9,708 bases of DNA. It comes from Campylobacteraceae bacterium (GTDB taxonomy: Bacteria; Campylobacterota; Campylobacteria; Campylobacterales; Sulfurovaceae). Each line of letters opens with the position of its first letter. Position 1 is the stretch's first letter. Under the pieces are notes generated by a model that saw nothing but the letters and a program-made list of their open reading frames with translations, was not told the origin of the DNA and did no database searches. The stretch covers positions 1 to 9,708 of the forward strand of contig JALWZI010000299.1 of NCBI GenBank assembly GCA_027002755.1. The letters are read 5' to 3'. This document shows positions 6,037 through 9,562 of the stretch, piece after piece. Made by a program: the position numbers and the translations under genes.

Positions 6037-6076
6037 TGCAATAAAAGGAGCTTCCAATGAAGCTCCTTTTATTGCA
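6037..6076 (+). promoter_or_regulatory. Start-codon palindrome of the hydrolase gene (18-bp perfect stem, CAAT loop)
   Basis: Arm 6037-6054 is the exact reverse complement of 6059-6076, with loop CAAT at 6055-6058. The ATG (6057-6059) begins in the loop, and the right arm is codons 1-7 of the gene. The Shine-Dalgarno AAGGAG (6045-6050) is locked in the left arm. In isolated mRNA the site should be strongly closed. The palindrome sequence is unrelated to those at dxr and tsaD. Confidence 0.78.
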
Positions 6077-6590
6077 CGGCTGGGGCGGCTCCGACTGGCC
6101 CCATTGGCAGGCCTGGCTGGCAAGTGAAGTGGCCAAAGACTACGGCACGGTCAGCTTCCCGCTGATCCAGCACCCCCACTACCCCCACCTCAACCGCTGG
6201 CGCAAAGAGGTACTCCGTCATCTGGAGGATTTCCGCCCCAATACGGTGGTGTGCCACTCCCTGGCCAATACCCTCTGGTTCCATCTGGCTGATCGCAAAG
6301 AACTCACCCCCGTCAAGCGGCTCTTTCTGGTAGCCATGCCCAGCCTGCACACAGAGCTGGAGACCATCAGCAGTTTCTACCCCTGCCCGTTGCCCGAGTC
6401 CCTCTATGCCGAAGAGGTCCATCTCGTCGTCAGCGACAATGACCCTTACATCACCGTGGATGAAGCCGAAAAGATCGCAGCCCATTACCAAATCCCCCTG
6501 ACCGTCCTGCCCGATGCCGGCCACATCAACGCCGAAAGCGGCTACGGGGAGTGGCCGTGGATACTTGAGCAAGTGAGGAGTCAGGAATAA
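6057..6590 (+). CDS. RBBP9/YdeN-like alpha/beta serine hydrolase
   Basis: A 177-residue, probably cytoplasmic, single-domain alpha/beta hydrolase of the small RBBP9/YdeN type. It starts MKLLLLHGWGGSDWPHWQ, matching the family's opening strand and the oxyanion-loop HGWGG. The nucleophile elbow is VVCHSLANTL with Ser68; the expected first glycine is Cys66 and the last is Ala70, so the usual G-x-S-x-G is modified. Asp129 in SDNDPYI and His156 in DAGHINAESGYGEWP complete a plausible triad. Substrate unknown. No signal peptide. It sits between dxr and tsaD, enclosed by 121-bp direct repeats, so it may be a movable or losable cassette rather than a pathway partner. Its TAA overlaps an ATG (TAATG) that opens the next bridging frame. 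Confidence 0.85.
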   Translation: MKLLLLHGWGGSDWPHWQAWLASEVAKDYGTVSFPLIQHPHYPHLNRWRKEVLRHLEDFRPNTVVCHSLANTLWFHLADRKELTPVKRLFLVAMPSLHTELETISSFYPCPLPESLYAEEVHLVVSDNDPYITVDEAEKIAAHYQIPLTVLPDAGHINAESGYGEWPWILEQVRSQE

Positions 6591-6618
6591 TGAGGAATGA
6601 GGAATTAGGAATGAGGAA
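6591..6618 (+). repeat. TKAGGAA heptamer array, 4 units
   Basis: Units are TGAGGAA, TGAGGAA, TTAGGAA and TGAGGAA in phase. The single T variant falls in the one unit whose TGA would have closed the bridging frame. Confidence 0.88.
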
Positions 6619-6625
6619 TATCGGT

Positions 6626-6640
6626 GTCGCCTCCGGCGAC
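6626..6640. repeat. Tri-loop hairpin GTCGCC-TCC-GGCGAC
   Basis: Perfect six-pair stem with loop TCC; copy of the hairpin at 5902-5916. Confidence 0.72.
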
Positions 6641-6652
6641 GGATTTAAAAAG

Positions 6653-6669
6653 GCGTTGCAGAGCAACGC
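6653..6669. repeat. GCGTTGC tri-loop hairpin, copy 2 (loop AGA)
   Basis: Perfect 7-bp stem with loop AGA; part of the 121-bp direct repeat. Confidence 0.8.
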
Positions 6670-6679
6670 AAACCAAAAC

Positions 6680-6707
6680 CATTCACCACTCACCATTCAC
6701 CATTCAT
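6680..6707 (+). repeat. CAYTCAC heptamer array, 4 units
   Basis: CATTCAC, CACTCAC, CATTCAC and CATTCAT in phase, following the second GCGTTGC hairpin. Confidence 0.87.
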
Positions 6708-6715
6708 CAAAAAAG

Positions 6716-6732
6716 GCGTTGCATCGCAACGC
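6716..6732. repeat. GCGTTGC tri-loop hairpin, copy 3 (loop ATC)
   Basis: Perfect 7-bp stem with loop ATC, again preceded by an A-run and followed by ATACCA. Unlike copies 1 and 2 it is outside the 121-bp repeat, so it is an independent copy of the element. Confidence 0.8.
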
Positions 6733-6741
6733 ATACCACAA

Positions 6742-6783
6742 CTCTTCACTCTTCTCTCTATACTCTTCACTCGATACTCAACA
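6742..6783 (+). repeat. Degenerate CTCTTCA heptamer array, 6 units in phase
   Basis: Six heptamers in register, all beginning CTC: CTCTTCA, CTCTTCT, CTCTATA, CTCTTCA, CTCGATA and CTCAACA. The last two are part of the left arm of the tsaD start palindrome, so here the array and the palindrome merge. Confidence 0.7.
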
Positions 6784-6812
6784 GGAGTCATCATGCTCCT
6801 GTTGAGTATCGA
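6771..6812 (+). promoter_or_regulatory. Start-codon palindrome of tsaD (17-bp perfect stem, 8-nt loop ending in the ATG)
   Basis: Arm 6771-6787 is the exact reverse complement of 6796-6812; the loop 6788-6795 is TCATCATG, its last three bases being the tsaD ATG (6793-6795). The Shine-Dalgarno AGGAG (6783-6787) lies in the left arm. The right arm encodes residues 2-6 and part of 7 (LLLSI and on), which are conserved in TsaD, so the left arm must have been matched to the gene, not the reverse. Confidence 0.78.
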
Positions 6813-7809
6813 AAGCAGCTGCGACGACAGCGCCATCGCCCTGACCGAGATCGACAGCCGCAAGCTCATCCTCCACAAAAAGATCTCCCAGGAGATCGAG
6901 CACGCCCGCTACGGCGGAGTGGTCCCCGAGCTGGCCAGCCGTCTGCATGCCGTGGATCTCCCCAAACTGCTGGAAAGCGCCCTACCCTGGTTCAAGGAGA
7001 TCACCGCCGTCGCCGTCACCAACGAGCCGGGGCTGGCAGTGACCCTCAACGAAGGGGTGATGATGGCCAAAGCCTTCGCCACTTTTCAAAAGGTCCCCCT
7101 GATTCCGGTCCACCACCTCAAAGGGCACATCTACTCCCTCTTCATCGAAAAGCCCACCCGTCTGCCGATGCTGGTGATCCTCATCAGCGGCGGACACACC
7201 ATGGTGCTGCGGGTGTTGGGGCTTCAGGAGATGGAAGTGCTGGCTACGAGCATGGACGACAGCGTGGGAGAGAGCTACGACAAAGTGGCCAAGATGATGG
7301 GACTGGGCTACCCCGGCGGCCCCATCGTGGAGGCTCTCGCCCGCGAAGGTGACCCTGACCGTTTCGAACTCCCGGTCCCCCTGCGCAACTCCCCGCTGAT
7401 CGCTTTCAGCCTCTCGGGACTCAAAAACGCCGTACGCCTCACCGTCGAAAAACTGGGCGGTCCCGACAAGATGAGCGAGCAGGACCGGCGCGATCTGGCC
7501 GCCGCTTTCCAAAAAGCTCTCATTACCCACCTGATTCAGAAGATCCGCAAGATCCTTGCACGTGAGTCGATCCCCGACGTAGCCCTCGTAGGCGGCGCCA
7601 GCGCCAATCTGGCCATCCGGGAAGCCTTCGACTCCCTTTGCCGGGAATACGGCAAACGCCTCCACACCGCCCCCCTGGAGTTCTGCGCCGACAACGCCGC
7701 TATGATCGGCCGCTACGGCCTGGACGCCCTGGCAGAGGGCCTCACCTGCTCTCCCGAAGAGATCACCGTCTCCGCCAATCGCAAACTCCAGCCGGGGATG
7801 AAGTTGTGA
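6793..7809 (+). CDS. tsaD: tRNA N6-threonylcarbamoyladenosine (t6A37) transferase subunit TsaD
   Basis: Transfers the threonylcarbamoyl group from TC-AMP to A37 of ANN-decoding tRNAs, working with TsaB and TsaE. The 338-residue ASKHA-fold protein shows SIESSCDDS at the N-terminus, NEPGLAVTLNEG (77-88), the metal-binding His108 and His112 in HHLKGH, ISGGHT (131-136), GYPGGP (172-177), ALVGGASANLAIR (264-276) and CADNAAMIG with the third metal ligand Asp300. Length is normal for the family. The ATG at 6793 gives the expected short N-terminus, and AGGAG lies 5 nt before it. The gene starts inside a perfect palindrome and ends with TGA overlapping a GTG (GTGA) that opens the next bridging frame. 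Confidence 0.97.
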   Translation: MLLLSIESSCDDSAIALTEIDSRKLILHKKISQEIEHARYGGVVPELASRLHAVDLPKLLESALPWFKEITAVAVTNEPGLAVTLNEGVMMAKAFATFQKVPLIPVHHLKGHIYSLFIEKPTRLPMLVILISGGHTMVLRVLGLQEMEVLATSMDDSVGESYDKVAKMMGLGYPGGPIVEALAREGDPDRFELPVPLRNSPLIAFSLSGLKNAVRLTVEKLGGPDKMSEQDRRDLAAAFQKALITHLIQKIRKILARESIPDVALVGGASANLAIREAFDSLCREYGKRLHTAPLEFCADNAAMIGRYGLDALAEGLTCSPEEITVSANRKLQPGMKL

Positions 7810-7817
7810 ACAGTTCA

Positions 7818-7845
7818 GTCATTGGTCATCGGTCATTGGTCATTG
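7818..7845 (+). repeat. GTCATTG heptamer array, 4 units
   Basis: Four units, the second GTCATCG, start 8 bp after the tsaD stop. Unlike the other three gaps, the first array here is not purine-rich. Confidence 0.88.
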
Positions 7846-7847
7846 GG

Positions 7848-7862
7848 AGCGCCTGCGGTGCT
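7848..7862. repeat. Tri-loop hairpin AGCGCC-TGC-GGTGCT
   Basis: A six-pair stem with one G-T wobble and a 3-nt loop, in the same position relative to the first array as the GTCGCC hairpins at 5902 and 6626. Confidence 0.65.
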
Positions 7863-7866
7863 TTTC

Positions 7867-7894
7867 GTCGTTTGTCGTTTGTCGTTTGTCGTTT
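7867..7894 (+). repeat. GTCGTTT heptamer array, 4 units
   Basis: Four exact GTCGTTT units between the AGCGCC hairpin and the fourth GCGTTGC hairpin. Confidence 0.9.
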
Positions 7895-7902
7895 GAAAAA
7901 AA

Positions 7903-7919
7903 GCGTTGCCACGCAACGC
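7903..7919. repeat. GCGTTGC tri-loop hairpin, copy 4 (loop CAC)
   Basis: Perfect 7-bp stem with loop CAC, with the same flanks as the other copies (A-run before, ATACCA after), then an ATTCTCA array. Confidence 0.8.
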
Positions 7920-7927
7920 ATACCAAA

Positions 7928-7955
7928 ATTCTCAATTCTCAATTCTCGATTCTCG
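7928..7955 (+). repeat. ATTCTCR heptamer array, 4 units
   Basis: Two ATTCTCA then two ATTCTCG units; same unit as the array at 4740-4767. Confidence 0.88.
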
Positions 7956-7964
7956 ATTAAAAAA

Positions 7965-7992
7965 CTCCTCACTCCTCACTCCTCACTCCTCA
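7965..7992 (+). repeat. CTCCTCA heptamer array, 4 units
   Basis: Four exact CTCCTCA units plus a partial CTCA immediately before the lgt start hairpin, mirroring 6008-6035 before the hydrolase gene. Confidence 0.9.
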
Positions 7993-7994
7993 CT

Positions 7995-8020
7995 CATTTT
8001 TTGCCGGAGGCAAAAAAATG
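7995..8020 (+). promoter_or_regulatory. Start-site hairpin of lgt (9-bp stem, GGA loop)
   Basis: TTTTTTGCC (7997-8005) pairs perfectly with GGCAAAAAA (8009-8017) around loop GGA; CA at 7995-7996 can also pair with the TG of the ATG if one A bulges. The Shine-Dalgarno GGAGG (8006-8010) is the loop plus the first stem bases, as at dxr. The GCC-GGA-GGC core is shared with the dxr palindrome, but the outer stem differs. Confidence 0.68.
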
Positions 8021-8809
8021 ACCCACCCCGTCTGGAACACCGATCCTATCCTCCTCCACCTCGGTCCGATCCAGATCCACTGGTACGGCCTCTTCTTCGC
8101 GGCGGGGATCTTCATCGCCTACCTCCTTGTCCTCAAAGTGGCCCGGGCCGAAGGGGTCTCCCCTCAGCGGCTGGAACCCATCTTCCTACCTGTAGTGCTC
8201 GGCGTGGTCATCGGGGCTCGGCTCGTCCACTGTCTCTTCTATGAACCCGACTACTATCTCGCTCATCCTTGGGAGATCCTGGCGATCTGGAAAGGCGGTC
8301 TGGCCAGCCACGGCGGGATCCTGGGCGGGATCCTGGGGCTCTGGTTGGGAGCCAGGCGGCAGAAGATTCCCTTTCTCTGGCTCCTCTCCCGTGTCGCTGT
8401 GGCGGCTTTGCCCGCGGCGGCGCTGATCCGGATCGGCAACTTCTTCAACTCGGAAATCCTGGGAAAGCCCACGGAGCTCCCCTGGGGGATCGTCTTTGCC
8501 CGTGTCGATGCGCTGCCCCGCCATCCGGTGATGCTCTACGAAGCCGGCGGCTATCTGCTGATCTTCGCTGTTTTGTGGACCTGTCTTCACCGTTCAGTGC
8601 GGGATCGGGCGCTGGACTGGATGCTGACGGGGTGGGCACTGCTGCTGATCTTTGCCTGGCGGATCCTGCTGGAGTGGGTCAAGGTCCCCCAGGCCGACTA
8701 CAGTACGGGCCTGCCTCTCAATGTGGGGCAGCTGCTCAGCCTCCCCTTTCTCCTGCTCGGAGCGGGGATGATCCTTTACGGTAGAAAACTTCGCAGGAGG
8801 TACCGATGA
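8018..8809 (+). CDS. lgt: Prolipoprotein diacylglyceryl transferase
   Basis: Inner-membrane enzyme that transfers diacylglycerol from phosphatidylglycerol to the lipobox cysteine of prolipoproteins, the first step of lipoprotein maturation. The 263-residue product has multiple membrane segments and the family residues: Tyr23 in HWYGL, His98 in GLASHGGILGG, the signature IRIGNFFNSEILG (137-149) with Arg138, Asn141 and Glu146, RHPVMLYEA (168-176), and Arg215 late in the chain. GGAGG lies 7 nt before the ATG in a hairpin loop. It overlaps the next gene by ATGA (8806-8809), implying translational coupling. A phospholipid link to cdsA at the head of the operon is plausible, since PG is made from CDP-diacylglycerol. 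Confidence 0.96.
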   Translation: MTHPVWNTDPILLHLGPIQIHWYGLFFAAGIFIAYLLVLKVARAEGVSPQRLEPIFLPVVLGVVIGARLVHCLFYEPDYYLAHPWEILAIWKGGLASHGGILGGILGLWLGARRQKIPFLWLLSRVAVAALPAAALIRIGNFFNSEILGKPTELPWGIVFARVDALPRHPVMLYEAGGYLLIFAVLWTCLHRSVRDRALDWMLTGWALLLIFAWRILLEWVKVPQADYSTGLPLNVGQLLSLPFLLLGAGMILYGRKLRRRYR

Positions 8810-9402
8810 TCCAGTCCTTTGTCGAGGGTTTTGTCCTCGGGTTGGGAGCGGCCGTCCCCCTGGGGCCCATCAATGTGCTCATCATGAGTAACGCTCTGCG
8901 CCATTACGGCTCTGCCGTGGCCCTGGGCGCCGGGGCCATGAGTGCGGATATCACCTATCTGGTGCTGATCCTCTTCGGTCTCTTCCACTTCATGGAGGAT
9001 CCCACGATCACCCTGGTCATGGGGGTGGCGGGATCGGCCTTTCTGCTCTATCTGGCCTGGCTGATCTACCGGGGCCGCAACGAGCCGGTCCATCTGCAGC
9101 AGGTCAAAAAGGTCTCCCTCCCCGGCAACTGGCTCAAGGGCTACACCCTGACGCTGCTCAACCCCTATACCGTCATCTTCTGGCTCAGCGTCTCCACCTA
9201 CATCGCCACCAAACACCTCGACCCCCTGGCGACCGTCGCCGGGCTCTTCAGTGCCATCCTCCTCTGGATCACCCTGATGCCTCTGATCATCCACAAAACC
9301 AAACACCTCTTCTCCCAGCGCATCGTCACCCTCTTCTCCGTCACCAGCGCCGCGATCCTCGCCTTTTTCGCCATTGGAATGCTTATCAATATACTCAAGT
9401 AA
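8806..9402 (+). CDS. LysE/RhtB-family amino-acid exporter
   Basis: A 198-residue membrane protein with about six hydrophobic segments. The N-terminal GAAVPLGPINVLIMSNAL (14-31) matches the LysE-family signature, and LLNPYTVIFWLSV (117-129) is the second conserved stretch. Members export amino acids or related small solutes; the substrate cannot be told from sequence. The ATG at 8806 has a consensus AGGAGG (8795-8800) 5 nt upstream and overlaps the lgt stop, so it is probably coupled to lgt. No start palindrome or heptamer array occurs at this junction, in contrast to the four preceding ones. Last protein gene of the operon. Confidence 0.9.
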   Translation: MIQSFVEGFVLGLGAAVPLGPINVLIMSNALRHYGSAVALGAGAMSADITYLVLILFGLFHFMEDPTITLVMGVAGSAFLLYLAWLIYRGRNEPVHLQQVKKVSLPGNWLKGYTLTLLNPYTVIFWLSVSTYIATKHLDPLATVAGLFSAILLWITLMPLIIHKTKHLFSQRIVTLFSVTSAAILAFFAIGMLINILK

Positions 9403-9428
9403 TCCAAAATCCGACCGAACAAAGATAA

Positions 9429-9455
9429 CCCCGCAGGAACGGGGACAAAATCCCC
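9429..9455. other. Two mutually exclusive short hairpins after the LysE-family gene
   Basis: CCCCG (9429-9433) can pair with CGGGG (9440-9444), or GGGGA (9441-9445) can pair with TCCCC (9451-9455); the central G-run cannot do both. There is no T-run, so this is not a classical terminator. It lies between the operon end and the ssrA promoter and might still slow read-through. Low confidence in function. Confidence 0.35.
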
Positions 9456-9473
9456 AAATGCAACCTGGGTCCC

Positions 9474-9502
9474 TTGACAGAGACATTCCTCTACGCTATT
9501 AT
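9474..9502 (+). promoter_or_regulatory. ssrA promoter (TTGACA, 17 bp, TATTAT)
   Basis: A consensus -35 TTGACA (9474-9479) and TATTAT (9497-9502) are separated by exactly 17 bp, predicting transcription from about 9509. It is the only near-consensus sigma-70 promoter in the window, as expected for an abundant stable RNA. Confidence 0.75.
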
Positions 9503-9509
9503 CGCCCCG

Positions 9510-9548
9510 GATGGAAAAGACAATCTTCCATTTTCCATCTTCAATCTT
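9510..9548 (+). repeat. Heptamer-based leader of pre-tmRNA
   Basis: Four heptamers in phase (9521-9548) fit CMATYTT. GATGGAAAA (9510-9518) is the exact reverse complement of TTTTCCATC (9531-9539), making a 9-bp stem with a 12-nt loop. The segment should be transcribed and removed during tmRNA 5' maturation. Confidence 0.6.
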
Positions 9549-9562
9549 CCATCAAAAGATGG
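9549..9562 (+). other. Hairpin across the predicted mature 5' end of tmRNA
   Basis: CCATC (9549-9553) pairs with GATGG (9558-9562) around AAAA, extendable by two G-T wobbles into the GGGG that starts mature tmRNA. It parallels the start-codon palindromes of the operon genes, but it is short and could be chance. Confidence 0.4.

Larger units (their letters stand above)
5866..6060 (+). other. Stop-free bridging frame dxr to hydrolase
   Basis: An ATG at 5866 inside the last codons of dxr (another in-frame ATG is at 5854) opens a 64-codon frame through the whole repeat-filled gap. It ends at TGA 6058-6060, overlapping the hydrolase ATG as ATGA. The peptide is repeat-derived (RNEELG, HSPFTIHHS, PHSSLL) and shares its first half with the frame at 6590-6805 because of the 121-bp direct repeat. 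No protein family recognised. Possibly translated for coupling, possibly accidental. Confidence 0.3.
6589..6709 (+). repeat. 121-bp direct repeat, copy 2
   Basis: Second copy of 5865-5985. The four differences I count are one T/G in the purine array, a T-to-C change that turns a wobble into a C-G pair in the GTCGCC hairpin, a loop base (AGC/AGA) in the GCGTTGC hairpin, and one T/C in the CATTCAC array. None breaks the structure. Confidence 0.88.
6590..6805 (+). other. Stop-free bridging frame hydrolase to tsaD
   Basis: An ATG at 6590 overlaps the hydrolase TAA and opens a 71-codon frame across the gap, ending at TGA 6803-6805, 10 bases beyond the tsaD ATG. GAGGAG about 10 nt upstream could serve as ribosome binding site. 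The sequence is repeat-derived (RNEELGMRN, SGDGFKKALQ), near-identical at its start to the frame at 5866-6060. Coding status unproven. Confidence 0.3.
7806..8021 (+). other. Stop-free bridging frame tsaD to lgt
   Basis: A GTG at 7806 overlaps the tsaD stop as GTGA. The frame runs 71 codons through four arrays and two hairpins to TGA 8019-8021, overlapping the lgt ATG as ATGA. The same frame is open further upstream inside tsaD. The peptide is repeat-derived (SLVIG, FSILNS, PHSSLLT). I count only two stops in the other two frames across the gap. Translation unproven. Confidence 0.28.

Noticed and set aside
5865..6709. Hydrolase as an insertion sequence or integron cassette
   Set aside because: The flanking repeats are direct, with no transposase, integrase, attC-like site or terminal inverted repeats; recorded instead as a direct-repeat-flanked gene.
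6624..7352. 242-codon plus-strand frame across the gap into tsaD
   Set aside because: Out of frame with tsaD and composed of low-complexity R/P/G/H-rich sequence; open only because the gap lacks stops and tsaD is GC-rich.
8790..8809. Start palindrome at the LysE-family gene
   Set aside because: Only the 6-bp GGTACC palindrome is present; it does not pair across the ATG, so this start does not follow the pattern of the four others.
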